A DNA stretch of 64,000 bases, from assembly GCA_029778535.1 (NCBI GenBank), contig JAKOQB010000143.1:1-64000 (forward strand), given 5' to 3'. Every line of letters starts with the position of its first letter. Within the stretch, counting starts at the first letter, position 1. This document shows, in pieces, positions 43,897 through 53,407 of the stretch. Position numbers and translations under genes: made by a program. The notes beneath the pieces were generated by a model. It saw only the letters and a list, made by a program, of their open reading frames with translations. It was not told the origin of the DNA and did not search any database. The stretch comes from Pseudomonadota bacterium. GTDB taxonomy: Bacteria > Pseudomonadota > Gammaproteobacteria > Burkholderiales > Burkholderiaceae_F.

Positions 43897-45686
43897 TTTT
43901 CTTCAACCTGAAGGATGGCGAGGAACGCCTCCTGCGGAATCTCGACGGTGCCGACCTGCTTCATCCGCTTCTTGCCCGCCTTCTGTTTCTCGATCAGCTT
44001 CTTCTTGCGCGTGATGTCGCCGCCGTAGCACTTGGCGAGAACGTTCTTGCGCAGCGCCTTGACGTTCTCGCGCGCGATGATGTTGGCGCCGATCGCGGCC
44101 TGGATCGCCACGTCGTACATCTGGCGCGGGATCAGCGAGCGCATCTTGGCGGCGATCTCCCTTCCCCGATACTGCGCGTTGGTCCGGTGCACGATCACGC
44201 TCAAGGCGTCGACGCGATCGCCGTTGATCAGCATGTCGACCTTGACGACGTCGGCGGCGCGATATTCCTTGAACTCGTAGTCCATCGACGCGTAGCCGCG
44301 CGACACCGATTTCAGCTTGTCGAAGAAATCGAGAACGATCTCCGCCAGCGGCAGCTCGTAGGTCAGATGCACGTGCCGGCTGTGGTAGGCGAGATCGACC
44401 TGCACGCCGCGCTTGCCGGTACAAAGCGTCATCACGGGGCCGACGTACTCCTGCGGCACGAAGATCGTCACCGTAACGATCGGCTCGCGGATCTCCTCGA
44501 TCTTGGCCGGATCGGGCAGCTTCGACGGGTTCTCGACCTGGATCACCGAGCCGTCGCGCAGCAACACTTCGTACACCACCGAGGGGGCGGTGGTGATCAG
44601 ATCCATGTCGTATTCGCGCTCGAGCCGCTCCTGCACGATGTCCATGTGCAGCAGGCCCAGGAAACCGCAGCGGAAACCGAAGCCGAGCGCCTGCGACACC
44701 TCGGGCTCGAAGTGCAGCGAGGCGTCGTTCAGTTGCAGCTTGGTCAGCGCGTCGCGCAGCGCCTCGTACTGGTTGGACTCGACCGGATACAGGCCCGCGA
44801 ACACCTGCGGCTTGATCTCCTTGAAGCCCGGCAGCGGCGTCGTGGCGGGCTTGGCCGCGTGGGTGATCGTGTCGCCGACGCGCGCGTCGCGCAGCTCCTT
44901 GATGCCGGAGATCACGAAGCCGACCTCGCCCGCGGCAAGCTCGTCGCGCGGTTTGGACTTCGGCGTGAAAACGCCGACCTGCTCGACCAGGTGCGTGGCG
45001 CCGGTGGCCATCAGCAGGATCTTGTCCTTCGGCCGGATGGTCCCGTTGACGACCCGCACCAGCGTCACCACGCCGACGTAGTTGTCGAACCACGAATCGA
45101 TGATCAGCGCCTGCAGCGGCGCGGTCGGATCGCCCTTCGGCGGCGGGATGCGCGCGATGATCCGCTCCAGGATCTCGTCCACGCCCATGCCGGTCTTCGC
45201 GCTGGCCAGCACCGCGTCGTGCGCGTCGATGCCGATCACGTCCTCGATCTCCGCGCGCGCCTCATCCGGATCGGCCTGCGGCAGGTCCATCTTGTTCAGC
45301 ACCGGCAGCACTTCGACGCCGAGCTCGATCGCGGTGTAGCAGTTGGCGACCGTCTGCGCCTCCACCCCCTGCGAGGCATCGACGACCAGCAGTGCGCCTT
45401 CGCAGGCCGACAGCGAGCGGCTCACCTCGTAGGAGAAATCGACGTGTCCCGGCGTATCGATCAGGTTCAATTCGTAGGCCGTGCCGTCGACGGCCCGGTA
45501 TTCGAGCGACGCGGTCTGCGCCTTGATCGTGATGCCGCGCTCGCGTTCCAGCGCCATCGAGTCGAGCACCTGCTCCTCCATCTCGCGGTCCGACAGACCG
45601 CCGCAGCGCTGGATCAGCCGATCCGCCAGCGTCGACTTGCCATGGTCGATGTGGGCGATGATCGAAAAGTTGCGAATGTGCTGCAT
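43893..45686 (-). CDS. lepA: Elongation factor 4 (LepA)
   Basis: Ribosome-bound GTPase implicated in translation elongation and initiation/30S biogenesis. The 597 residues match the family length. G1 is [21 protein letters not shown]2 [13 protein letters not shown]3 DTPGHVDF, G4 NKMDLP. The EF-G-like domains II, III and V follow, and the LepA-specific C-terminal domain contains [20 protein letters not shown] and ends [19 protein letters not shown]. Overlaps lepB by ATGA. Separated from mucD by 173 bp that include a terminator. Confidence 0.97.
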   Translation of the reverse strand: MQHIRNFSIIAHIDHGKSTLADRLIQRCGGLSDREMEEQVLDSMALERERGITIKAQTASLEYRAVDGTAYELNLIDTPGHVDFSYEVSRSLSACEGALLVVDASQGVEAQTVANCYTAIELGVEVLPVLNKMDLPQADPDEARAEIEDVIGIDAHDAVLASAKTGMGVDEILERIIARIPPPKGDPTAPLQALIIDSWFDNYVGVVTLVRVVNGTIRPKDKILLMATGATHLVEQVGVFTPKSKPRDELAAGEVGFVISGIKELRDARVGDTITHAAKPATTPLPGFKEIKPQVFAGLYPVESNQYEALRDALTKLQLNDASLHFEPEVSQALGFGFRCGFLGLLHMDIVQERLEREYDMDLITTAPSVVYEVLLRDGSVIQVENPSKLPDPAKIEEIREPIVTVTIFVPQEYVGPVMTLCTGKRGVQVDLAYHSRHVHLTYELPLAEIVLDFFDKLKSVSRGYASMDYEFKEYRAADVVKVDMLINGDRVDALSVIVHRTNAQYRGREIAAKMRSLIPRQMYDVAIQAAIGANIIARENVKALRKNVLAKCYGGDITRKKKLIEKQKAGKKRMKQVGTVEIPQEAFLAILQVEEK

Positions 45687-45773
45687 TGCGCCTGCGATGG
45701 AGCGCCGGATACGCCGTCTGACCCGTCATGGCCACGGCCAGCGCGATCTTCAAGTTATTGCCAACACGGCGAG

Positions 45774-45801
45774 AAAAAGGGGTGATCCACCGGACCACCC
45801 C
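45774..45801 (-). terminator. Intrinsic terminator after mucD
   Basis: On the minus strand GGGGTGGTCC pairs with GGATCACCCC (one mismatch) around a 3-nt loop and is followed by TTTTT. It lies 59 bp after the mucD stop and upstream of lepA, so lepA may need its own promoter or read-through. Confidence 0.65.
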
Positions 45802-45859
45802 CAAGCTTGGGCGCGGATTCTAGCGCCCGTGCTCTTCGACTCCCGAAAGCTGCGGCCGC

Positions 45860-47296
45860 CTACCGATTGGCGGGACGAATGATCACGAATTGCGTCTGCT
45901 CGCCCCGGCGCACTAACGCCGCGACGTTACGTTTCAGATCAAGTTTAGCCGCTATTTCGTTGAATTGCTTGGCGTTCTGGATGTCGACATTGTTGATGGA
46001 CAGGATCAGGTCACCGACCCGGATCCCGGCCGCGGCCGCCGGGCCGTCGGCGCCGTCGACTTGGACGGCGCCCTTGATCCGCAGCTCCTTGAGCCGCTCG
46101 GGCGGAACGTCCGAGACGGCGAGTCCGAGCGGATTGGTCGGTGGGACCGGCTTCGGCGTCGGTTCACCGCGGCGCGCCTGACGCGCGTCGGTCTGCAGTT
46201 CGGCCACCGTGACCTGCAGGTCGACGTTCTTGCCCTTGCGCCAGACCGTCATCGTCACGCGCGAGCCCGGCTTGGTGCTGCCGACCACGCGCGGCAATTC
46301 GGACGACCGATCGATCGCCTTGCCGTCGAAGCGCAGGATCACGTCGCCCGCCTCCACGCCCGCCTTGTCGGCGGGGCCGTCGCGCTCGACGCTGGACACC
46401 AGCGCGCCCTGCGGTTTCGACAGGCCGATGCCCTCGGCCACGTCGCGCGTGACCTCACCGATCGTCACGCCGATGCGGCCGCGGATGACTCGCCCCTGCG
46501 TGCGCAGCTGGTCCTGGACCCGCATCGCCTCGTCGATCGGGATCGCGAACGAGATGCCGGCGTACGAGCCCGACGTGGTGAAGATCTGCGAGTTGATGCC
46601 GACCACCTCGCCGCGCATGTTGATCAGCGGGCCGCCGGAATTGCCGGGGTTGACCGCCACGTCGGTCTGGATGAACGGCAGCAGCTCGCCGGTCTCGCGC
46701 GCCTTGGCGCTGACGATGCCGGCGGTGACGGTGCTGTCGAAGCCGAACGGCGATCCGATCGCGATCACCCATTCGCCGACCTTCAGCTTGGCCGAATCGC
46801 CGATCTTCACCGTCGGCAGATTGGTCGCGTCGATCTTGACCAGCGCCACGTCGGTGCGTTGGTCGGAGCCGATCAGCTTGGCGCGGAATTCGCGCCGGTC
46901 CGGCAGCGTGACGATGATCTCGTCGGCGCCGTCGACCACGTGATGGTTGGTCATCACGTAGCCGTCCGGCGAGATGATGAAGCCGGAGCCCAGACCGCGC
47001 GGCACCTCGCGTTCGCCGCGCGGCGAGCGCGGCTGCGGCCCCTGGCGCGGTTGCGGCAGCGGCTGCGGGAAGAAGCGGCGGAAGAATTCGTAGAACGGGT
47101 CGCCCTCTTCGAGCCCCGGGATCTGCGGCATCGCCTGCGCAGCGCCGACGCGCGCGCTGGTGCGAATGTTCACCACCGCGGGACTGGTGCGTTCGACCAG
47201 TTCGGTGAAGTCGGGCAGCTGCGGTGTCTGCGCCGGCGCCTCCGCGGCGGCCAGCGGCAGAAAGGACAGGAACAGAAGTCGTGTCAGGAATCTCAT
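45860..47296 (-). CDS. mucD: Do/DegQ family periplasmic serine endoprotease (MucD)
   Basis: Periplasmic chaperone-protease for misfolded envelope proteins. The 478-residue protein has a signal peptide (MRFLTRLLFLSFLPLAAAEA), a trypsin-like domain with the triad His119 (MTNHHVVDGADEI), Asp149 (DQRTDVALVKID) and Ser220 (NPGNSGGPL), then two PDZ domains (QGALVSSVERDGPADKAGVE and DGPAAAAGIRVGDLILSINN). A Pro/Arg-rich stretch at 78-100 forms the variable LA loop. It directly follows rseB in the sigma-E operon, as MucD does in Pseudomonas. Confidence 0.95.
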   Translation of the reverse strand: MRFLTRLLFLSFLPLAAAEAPAQTPQLPDFTELVERTSPAVVNIRTSARVGAAQAMPQIPGLEEGDPFYEFFRRFFPQPLPQPRQGPQPRSPRGEREVPRGLGSGFIISPDGYVMTNHHVVDGADEIIVTLPDRREFRAKLIGSDQRTDVALVKIDATNLPTVKIGDSAKLKVGEWVIAIGSPFGFDSTVTAGIVSAKARETGELLPFIQTDVAVNPGNSGGPLINMRGEVVGINSQIFTTSGSYAGISFAIPIDEAMRVQDQLRTQGRVIRGRIGVTIGEVTRDVAEGIGLSKPQGALVSSVERDGPADKAGVEAGDVILRFDGKAIDRSSELPRVVGSTKPGSRVTMTVWRKGKNVDLQVTVAELQTDARQARRGEPTPKPVPPTNPLGLAVSDVPPERLKELRIKGAVQVDGADGPAAAAGIRVGDLILSINNVDIQNAKQFNEIAAKLDLKRNVAALVRRGEQTQFVIIRPANR

Positions 47297-47321
47297 ATGC
47301 GTCTCGAGGTTCTTGGATGTC

Positions 47322-48377
47322 TTAGCGGGGCGCGCGAAACTGCACGGATTTCGCCACCGATTTCACGGTCGCCATCGGCACTTCGCCGACGACCGTTACG
47401 CGCGCGTCTCCCACACGACGCGCGTAGACGCTGGTCGGTCCGCGCGACTGCGCGGCCTCGGCCAGCGCATCCTGTGCGCCGGGCTCGATGAACACCGACA
47501 CGTTGGCCAGCCCATCGGTCAGCACCGACTGCATCACGTTGCGCTGCACGTTCCGGCCCCACGACGAACGCAGCACCTCGTGCAGCTTGCGGAACCCGGC
47601 CGGCGGCGAGATGTGCCAGCCCTGCCGCGCCAGATCGATCGGCGGCTGTTCGGTCCGCTCGACGCGCCAGCCCTCGGTCGGCCAGGACGGCTTCAGTTCG
47701 TCGCGATCGACGCGATCGCCGATGCGCACCTCGGCGAAGGCCATCTGCTCCAGCACTTCGTTGCGATCGTTCAGCGTCACCGCGCGCAGCAGCAGGCCGG
47801 TCGCCCGATCGACGCACAGCCGGTAACCGTAGCGCAGCTCGTCCTTCGGTTCGATCTGGAGCGCCTGGCATTCGACACCCGCCACGCGCGCGACGTCGCC
47901 GAGCCGCACCACGTAGTGATCGAGGATCTCGGCCGGGTCGGCGGTAGCGATCGCCGGGAACGTATCGTGTGTCAGCCGTCGTTCGATCACGATCCGGCGC
48001 GCCTGCGGCATCAGGCATTGCACCTCGTCGGCACGGCGGATGAATTCGCGCAACTGCCCGTCGAGCGGCTGCAGGCGCTCTTGCACGACGTGGCCGTCGA
48101 ACACGTGAATCAGCCGCGACGCACGGACCTCTTCACCCTGCTGATAGATGACGGTTCCGGAGTAGTTGAGCCGTTGCGCCGCCGCCTGGATCGCCTGCAG
48201 CCACTGCAGCTCGCTGCGCGGCGATTCATTGCGACCGGCGCCTTTCGGCTGCGCATTGGACTGCGCCTGCGCGCCTCCGACATACGCCAGCAGGGCCAGC
48301 AGCAGCGCCAGCAGCGTGTGCTGCCCGTAGGTCGCGTTGTGCGTCTGGGTCCGGTGCGGCGCCCGGCCTTTACCCAT
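47322..48377 (-). CDS. rseB: Sigma-E factor regulatory protein RseB (MucB)
   Basis: Periplasmic sensor that binds the anti-sigma factor and blocks its proteolysis. The start is ATG 48377, overlapping the rseA stop by one base (TGATG); a TTG one codon upstream is less likely. The 351 residues include a signal segment (LLALLLALLAYVGGAQAQ), an N-terminal LolA-like domain (YSGTVIYQQGEEVRASRLIH and EFIRRADEVQCLMPQARR) and a C-terminal domain (GWHISPPAGFRKLHEVLRSS and LANVSVFIEPG). Order rpoE-rseA-rseB-mucD confirms the call. Confidence 0.95.
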   Translation of the reverse strand: MGKGRAPHRTQTHNATYGQHTLLALLLALLAYVGGAQAQSNAQPKGAGRNESPRSELQWLQAIQAAAQRLNYSGTVIYQQGEEVRASRLIHVFDGHVVQERLQPLDGQLREFIRRADEVQCLMPQARRIVIERRLTHDTFPAIATADPAEILDHYVVRLGDVARVAGVECQALQIEPKDELRYGYRLCVDRATGLLLRAVTLNDRNEVLEQMAFAEVRIGDRVDRDELKPSWPTEGWRVERTEQPPIDLARQGWHISPPAGFRKLHEVLRSSWGRNVQRNVMQSVLTDGLANVSVFIEPGAQDALAEAAQSRGPTSVYARRVGDARVTVVGEVPMATVKSVAKSVQFRAPR

Positions 48378-48949
48378 CAACGCGCCTCCGCCGGCAGGTT
48401 GTTGGAGGTGCGCAGGTACGGCGTGGACTGGGGCAACACCAGGCTGCCCGCCAATTCGCGATGCGCGCGCAGATAGCGCTCCAGCTCCGGTACGCGCGCG
48501 ACTTCGACCGGCCGCGACTCGCTGGCGGGCGCCGCCACCGGCGTTGCGGCGGCGACCTGCGGCGCTTCACCGCCGCCGCGCATCTGCGGCATGGCAACGA
48601 CGGCCAGAAGCGCGACGGCGGCCGCCACCGCGGCGCCGGGAATCAGCACGCGCTGGTAGCGCCGGCGCGCGAGCGCCGCCGGTGCCAGGATCGTCGGCTC
48701 GCGCGTGAGCGCGGCGGCGACACGGCCGACGAAGGCATTCGAATGCAGCGCCGCGACCTCGCTCGAGCGCAACGCGTCGCCGACGGCGTGCAGCAGCGCC
48801 CACTGGTCGCGCACCGCCGGGTCGGCACAGATGCGATCGAGGATCGCCGCGCACTCGGCGCGGTCCAGTTCACCGTCGATCAGACACGATAGAGCCTCGC
48901 CGTCGTCGCCGTCGGCGGCATTCGGAGCCTGCTTGGGCTTCACCTGCAT
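48377..48949 (-). CDS. rseA: Sigma-E factor negative regulatory protein RseA (MucA-like)
   Basis: Inner-membrane anti-sigma factor. The 190-residue protein has an N-terminal cytoplasmic anti-sigma domain (GEALSCLIDGELDRAECAAI and RDQWALLHAVGDALRSSEVA), a transmembrane segment (RVLIPGAAVAAAVALLAVVA) and a periplasmic tail ending PYLRTSNNLPAEAR. This is the topology required for regulated proteolysis. It starts 7 bp after rpoE and overlaps rseB by one base. Sequence similarity is mainly in the N-terminal domain; identity is secured by the operon. Confidence 0.92.
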   Translation of the reverse strand: MQVKPKQAPNAADGDDGEALSCLIDGELDRAECAAILDRICADPAVRDQWALLHAVGDALRSSEVAALHSNAFVGRVAAALTREPTILAPAALARRRYQRVLIPGAAVAAAVALLAVVAMPQMRGGGEAPQVAAATPVAAPASESRPVEVARVPELERYLRAHRELAGSLVLPQSTPYLRTSNNLPAEAR

Positions 48950-48956
48950 GACAACC

Positions 48957-49556
48957 TCACCAACGCTTGTCCTTCGACGTGTCCAGCAGCGGCCGCAGTT
49001 CCTCCGCGATCGCCTCGCGCGCGCGGAAAATGCGCGAGCGTACCGTACCGATCGGGCAGTTCATCGTCGCCGCGATTTCCTCGTAGCTCATGCCTTCCAG
49101 CTCGCGCAGCACGATCGCGGTGCGCAGATCTTCCGGCAGGCGCTCGATCGCACGGTTGACCGCATCGCCGACCTGCTTGGACATCAGCATCGAGTCCGGG
49201 GTGTCGACGTCGCGCAACAGCGTCGCATCCTCGAAATTCTCGGCGTCCTCGACCTCGTTCTCGGTGGTCGTCGGCGGCCGGCGGCCCTGCGAAACGAGGA
49301 AGTTCTTGGCGGTGTTGATCGCGATTCGATACAGCCATGTGTAAAACGCGCTTTCGCCGCGAAAGTTGGGCAGCGCCCGGTACGCCTTGATGAATGCTTC
49401 CTGTGCTACGTCCTCGATTTCGGACTGATCCCGGATCAGCCGCGACAGCAGGCGGAAGATCTTGCGCTGGTACTTCGCCACCAGCAGCTCGAACGCCCGT
49501 TTGTCGCCGCGCTGAACCCGCTCGACGAGCTGTTGATCGATGTCGCGTTCGCTCAT
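48957..49556 (-). CDS. rpoE: RNA polymerase sigma factor RpoE (AlgU-type ECF)
   Basis: Envelope-stress ECF sigma factor. The 199 residues show region 2 (AFELLVAKYQRKIFRLLSRL, then IEDVAQEAFIKAYRALPNFR and the -10-binding AFYTWLYRIAINTAKNFL) and region 4 with its helix-turn-helix (GMSYEEIAATMNCPIGTVRS and RIFRAREAIAE). Very close to the MucU/AlgU/RpoE group. A sigma-E-type promoter lies just upstream, implying autoregulation. Heads the rseA-rseB-mucD operon. Confidence 0.97.
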   Translation of the reverse strand: MSERDIDQQLVERVQRGDKRAFELLVAKYQRKIFRLLSRLIRDQSEIEDVAQEAFIKAYRALPNFRGESAFYTWLYRIAINTAKNFLVSQGRRPPTTTENEVEDAENFEDATLLRDVDTPDSMLMSKQVGDAVNRAIERLPEDLRTAIVLRELEGMSYEEIAATMNCPIGTVRSRIFRAREAIAEELRPLLDTSKDKRW

Positions 49557-49595
49557 CGATCAACCGAACCCAGTGCCGAGCCGATCGCGTGCGAA

Positions 49596-49622
49596 TCTGA
49601 CCCGTCCGCAACGAATAAGTTC
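49596..49622 (-). promoter_or_regulatory. Putative sigma-E promoter of rpoE
   Basis: On the minus strand GAACTT (49622-49617), a 16-bp spacer, then TCAGA (49600-49596). This matches the GAACTT / TCAAA-TCTGA pattern of RpoE promoters with correct spacing, 40 bp before the rpoE ATG. It would give positive autoregulation, as in E. coli and Pseudomonas. Confidence 0.6.
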
Positions 49623-49659
49623 TGCGCGCGGACTCGTCCGGCCGGATGTTTGACGATGA

Positions 49660-50088
49660 TCACGCCGCGGCCGGAACCCGGCGCCAGCGGCAAGCCACCG
49701 CGAGGCGCCTGAACGCGCCCGGATCGAGGCGATCGGCCCATACCGCGACGACCGCGGCATCGTCGCCGAGCACGATCAGCCAGGGCGCCACGAACCGGAC
49801 CTGCAGCGGGCGCGCCTGGGAGACAAGGTCGGCGCGCGCGAAGATTGCGCCCTCCGCGGTCAACCGCAGCTGCTGCGACCCGGCCGGCCGGCGCCATTTC
49901 CAAAGTCCCGCCAGCAGCGCGACCAGCGTGCCCGCCGCCGCGAGGATGCGGCCCGGGGTCGGACTTGTCAGAGCGGACAGGCTTGCAGCGATGAATGCGG
50001 CGCCGGTCAGCGCCAGGCCGACCGCCATGAGCCGGTGCGCGCGCTCCGACGGTCGCAGTGTGGTCCACGGGAAAGCGATGTCAGACAC
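49660..50088 (-). CDS. Small membrane protein, YgfX/CptA-like
   Basis: A 142-residue protein from a GTG start overlapping the fabF end by 8 bp. The N-terminal part is SDIAFPWTTLRPSERAHRLM, followed by two hydrophobic segments (AVGLALTGAAFIAASLSALT and ILAAAGTLVALLAGLWKW) and a small soluble domain (LRLTAEGAIFARADLVSQA, WLIVLGDDAAVVAVWADRLD). The topology resembles YgfX-type proteins, which often sit next to rpoE/mucA-region genes in betaproteobacteria. The family match is weak; treat it as a hypothetical membrane protein. Confidence 0.6.
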   Translation of the reverse strand: MSDIAFPWTTLRPSERAHRLMAVGLALTGAAFIAASLSALTSPTPGRILAAAGTLVALLAGLWKWRRPAGSQQLRLTAEGAIFARADLVSQARPLQVRFVAPWLIVLGDDAAVVAVWADRLDPGAFRRLAVACRWRRVPAAA

Positions 50089-51313
50089 GCCGGAACACGA
50101 GCGTGCCGTTGGTACCGCCAAACCCGAAGGAATTCTTGAGCGCAACGTCGATCTTCATCTCGCGCGCCGTATTGGCCACGTAGTCGAGATCGCACTCGGG
50201 ATCCTGGTCGAAGATGTTGATCGTCGGCGGCGACACCTGCCGATGGATCGCCAGCGCCGTCACGACCGACTCCAGCCCGCCCGCGCCGCCGAGCAAATGG
50301 CCGGTCATAGATTTGGTCGAATTGACGACCAGCCGGCGGGCCGCATCGCCGAACGCCAGCTTTATCGCGTTGGTTTCGTTGACGTCGCCCAGCGGCGTGG
50401 ACGTGCCGTGCGCGTTCAGGTAGTCGACCTGGTCGGCATTGATGCCGGCACGCTTGAGCGCGCCGAGCATCGCGCGCCGCGGACCGTCCACGTCCGGCGC
50501 CGTCATGTGATACGCATCGGCGCTCATGCCCATGCCGAGCAGCTCGCAGTAGATTCGCGCGCCGCGCTTGCGCGCGCGCTCGTAGTCCTCCAGCACCATC
50601 ACGCCAGCGCCTTCGCCGAGCACGAAACCGTCGCGATCCTTGTCGAACGGCCGGCTGGCGGTGGCCGGATCGTCGTTGCGCGTCGACATCGCCTGCATGG
50701 ACGCGAAGCCGCCGACGCCGAGCGGGCACACCGTCGCCTCGCTGCCGCCGGCGACCATGATGTCGGCATCGCCGTACTCGATCAGGCGCCCGGCTTCGCC
50801 GATGCAGTGCAGACCGGTCGTGCACGCGGTGACAATGGCAAGGTTCGGCCCCTTCAATCCGAACATGATCGACACGACGCCCGAAATCATGTTGATGATC
50901 GCGCCGGGGATCAGGAACGGCGAGATCCGGCGCGCGCCGCGCGTGGAAAACTCGACGTAGTTCTCCTCGATCAGCGGCAGCCCGCCGATGCCGGAGCCAA
51001 CGATGCAGCCGATGCGCTCGCGGTTGGCGTCCGTTATCTCAAGGCCTGAGTCCTTGATTGCCTGGATCGACGCGGCAAGCCCATAGTGGATGAAGGTGTC
51101 CATCCGCCGCGCCTCCTTGGCGGGGATGTAGGCACCGATGTCGAAGTCCCTTACCTCGCCCGCGATCTGCGTGCGGAAGGTCGACGCATCGAACTTCGTG
51201 ATGCGTGTGACTCCCGATTTTCCCGCGACCAGGTTGCTCCACGCGCTGGCCACGTCGTTGCCCACGGGCGACACGACGCCCAGTCCGGTTACGACGACGC
51301 GGCGGCGATCCAT
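50081..51313 (-). CDS. fabF: 3-oxoacyl-ACP synthase II
   Basis: Elongating condensing enzyme of fatty acid synthesis. The 410 residues carry the Cys-His-His triad: Cys164 (VTACTTGLHC), His302 (NAHGTSTPLGD) and His339 (KSMTGHLLGGAGG). The start VVVTGLGVVSPVGNDV and the end KNSFGFGGTNGTLVF are standard. It is last of the plsX-fabH-fabD-fabG-acpP-fabF series, 31 bp after acpP, and overlaps the small membrane protein gene by 8 bp. Confidence 0.97.
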   Translation of the reverse strand: MDRRRVVVTGLGVVSPVGNDVASAWSNLVAGKSGVTRITKFDASTFRTQIAGEVRDFDIGAYIPAKEARRMDTFIHYGLAASIQAIKDSGLEITDANRERIGCIVGSGIGGLPLIEENYVEFSTRGARRISPFLIPGAIINMISGVVSIMFGLKGPNLAIVTACTTGLHCIGEAGRLIEYGDADIMVAGGSEATVCPLGVGGFASMQAMSTRNDDPATASRPFDKDRDGFVLGEGAGVMVLEDYERARKRGARIYCELLGMGMSADAYHMTAPDVDGPRRAMLGALKRAGINADQVDYLNAHGTSTPLGDVNETNAIKLAFGDAARRLVVNSTKSMTGHLLGGAGGLESVVTALAIHRQVSPPTINIFDQDPECDLDYVANTAREMKIDVALKNSFGFGGTNGTLVFRRV

Positions 51314-51344
51314 CGGCTCTCGGTCGGCGTTGCGATCCGCTGCC

Positions 51345-51587
51345 TCACGCCTTCTTCGAGTGTGCTTTCACGTAATCGATGGCCTGCTGGACGGTGCGGA
51401 TCTTCTCCGCCTCCTCGTCCGGAATCTCGGTCTCGAACTCGTCCTCGAGCGCCATCACCAGCTCGACGGTGTCCAGCGAGTCGGCGCCGAGGTCCTCGAC
51501 GAAGGCCGATTCGTTCTTGATGTCGGCCTCGTTCACGCCCAGTTGCTCGGCGACGATCTTCTTCACTCGCTGTTCAATGTTTTCCAT
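51345..51587 (-). CDS. acpP: Acyl carrier protein
   Basis: An 80-residue acidic four-helix carrier. The phosphopantetheine attachment site is Ser37 in [10 protein letters not shown]. The start [17 protein letters not shown] is preceded by a strong GAGGAGG; a longer in-frame reading is not conserved. It lies between fabG and fabF. Upstream (51588-51698) the minus strand reads TAGAAT at 51669-51664, a possible -10 for a separate acpP promoter, but with no clear -35. Confidence 0.97.
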   Translation of the reverse strand: MENIEQRVKKIVAEQLGVNEADIKNESAFVEDLGADSLDTVELVMALEDEFETEIPDEEAEKIRTVQQAIDYVKAHSKKA

Positions 51588-51698
51588 GGACCCCTCCTCA
51601 GGTGTCTGTGTGCCGCGCGATCCTGCAATCGTGACTGCGAGGCCGGCCAAAAAAGCGGGCGCGATTCTATCAGCCCAGCGCGGTGCTTCCCTTCGTTG

Positions 51699-52469
51699 CT
51701 AACCCATGTACATGCCGCCGTTCACGTGCAACGTCGCGCCCGTGATGTAGGCGCCGGCACGCGATGCAAGAAAGACGACCGCGGCAGCGATGTCCTCCGG
51801 GTGCCCGAGCCGTCCGAGCGGAATCTGCGCCAGCAGCGCCTGCGTGTGCGGCTCGGTCAGCGCGCGCGTCATGTCGGTGTCGATCAACCCCGGCGCGATG
51901 CAGTTGACCGTGATGCCGCGGCTGCCGACTTCGCGCGCCAGCGCGCGCGTCATGCCCGCCACGCCGGCCTTCGCCGCAGCGTAGTTCGCCTGCCCGGCGT
52001 TGCCCGAACTGCCGACCACCGATGTGATGTTGATGATGCGGCCGTGCTTGGCTTTCATCATGCCGCGCATCACCGCGCGCGACAGCCGGAACACCGCCGA
52101 CAGGTTGGTGTCGATCACCGCGGCCCAGTCGTCGTCCTTCATCCGCAGCGCGAGCGTGTCGCGCGTGATGCCGGCGTTGTTGACCAGCACCGACAGCCTG
52201 CCGTGGTCCTGCACGATCTTCTCGACCAGCGCGTCGCTCGCAGCCGCGTCGCGCACGTCGACGACCGCGCCGCGCCCGGCCGCGCCGAGCTGCGCGATGT
52301 GCGCATCGATCGACGCCGCGCCCACCTCCCCGGTGGCGGTGCCGATGACCGTCGCGCCGGCGCGCGCGAGCGCGTCGAGGATCGCGCGGCCGATACCGCG
52401 CGACGCGCCGGTGACGAGCGCCACCTCGCCGACGAGCGCGTTGGCCGCGAACACGTTGCTCTCGCTCAC
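51699..52469 (-). CDS. fabG: 3-oxoacyl-ACP reductase
   Basis: NADPH-dependent short-chain reductase of fatty acid synthesis. From the GTG at 52469 (1 bp after the fabD stop) it has 256 residues. The cofactor motif is VALVTGASRGIG, VLVNNAGITRD carries the NNAG motif, and the catalytic residues are Ser150, Tyr163 and Lys167 (ITSVVGSSGNAGQANYAAAK). The C-terminus TGATLHVNGGMYM is typical of FabG rather than of other SDRs. Residues further upstream overlap fabD and are not conserved. Confidence 0.96.
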   Translation of the reverse strand: MSESNVFAANALVGEVALVTGASRGIGRAILDALARAGATVIGTATGEVGAASIDAHIAQLGAAGRGAVVDVRDAAASDALVEKIVQDHGRLSVLVNNAGITRDTLALRMKDDDWAAVIDTNLSAVFRLSRAVMRGMMKAKHGRIINITSVVGSSGNAGQANYAAAKAGVAGMTRALAREVGSRGITVNCIAPGLIDTDMTRALTEPHTQALLAQIPLGRLGHPEDIAAAVVFLASRAGAYITGATLHVNGGMYMG

Positions 52470-52470
52470 G

Positions 52471-53403
52471 TCAGCCCCGCACCTTGGCGAGCACGTCCTG
52501 CAGGCTCGCCGCGTCGCTGATCGCCAGGCTCTCCACATCCGGCGCCGAGCGCCGAGTCAACCCCGCCAGCACCCTGCCGGGCCCGCACTCGATCACGTGG
52601 GTGACGCCCTCGGCCGCCATCTTCGCCACCGTCTCCGACCAGCGCACCGGCGCGGCGGCCTGCCGCGACAGCGCGTCGCGGATGCGCGTCGGGTCGTTCT
52701 CAATCGCCACGTCGACGTTGTTGATCACCGCCACCACCGGCGGCGCGATGTCCACCGTCGCCAGTCGCTCGCGCAGGCGTGCGCTGGCCGGCGCCAGCAG
52801 CGACGAATGAAACGGCGCCGAAACCGCGAGCGCTGCCGCGCGCTTGGCGCCGAGCCGCCTGGCGACCGCGCACGCGCGCTCGACCGCCGCGGTGTGGCCG
52901 GCGATCACCACCTGCTGCGGCATGTTGAAATTCACCGGCTCCACGATCTCGCCCTGCGCCGCTTCGCGACACGCCTGCCGTACCAGGTCGTCGGACAGGC
53001 CGAGAATCGCCGCCATCGTGCCGCTGCCGACCGGCACCGCCTCCTGCATCGCTTGCGCGCGGAAGCGCACCAACTGCACCGCGTCCTCGAACTTCAGCGC
53101 GCCCGCGGCCGTCAGCGCGGTGTATTCGCCCAGGCTGTGCCCCGCCATCATCGATGGCACCGGCCCGCCGGCGGCGCGCCACGCAGCGTACATCGCGTAG
53201 CCCGCGGTCAGCATGCACGGCTGCGTGTTGACCGTCAGCGCCAGCGACTCGGCCGGCCCTTCGGCGATCAGGTGCGCGATGTCTTCCCCCAGCGCGGCCG
53301 ACGCGCGCCGCAGTACGTCGTCCACCGCCGCATTGCCGGCAAACGACGCCAGCATGCCGACCGACTGCGATCCCTGTCCGGGAAACACGAACGCGAGTTT
53401 CAT
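52471..53403 (-). CDS. fabD: Malonyl-CoA:ACP transacylase
   Basis: Loads malonyl groups onto ACP. The 310 residues begin MKLAFVFPGQGSQSVGMLAS. The nucleophile is Ser90 in MAGHSLGEYTAL with the partner His199 in VSAPFHSSLL, and the GQGSQ loop forms the oxyanion hole. Standard length. It lies 4 bp after fabH and 1 bp before fabG. Confidence 0.97.
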   Translation of the reverse strand: MKLAFVFPGQGSQSVGMLASFAGNAAVDDVLRRASAALGEDIAHLIAEGPAESLALTVNTQPCMLTAGYAMYAAWRAAGGPVPSMMAGHSLGEYTALTAAGALKFEDAVQLVRFRAQAMQEAVPVGSGTMAAILGLSDDLVRQACREAAQGEIVEPVNFNMPQQVVIAGHTAAVERACAVARRLGAKRAAALAVSAPFHSSLLAPASARLRERLATVDIAPPVVAVINNVDVAIENDPTRIRDALSRQAAAPVRWSETVAKMAAEGVTHVIECGPGRVLAGLTRRSAPDVESLAISDAASLQDVLAKVRG

Positions 53404-53407
53404 CTTG

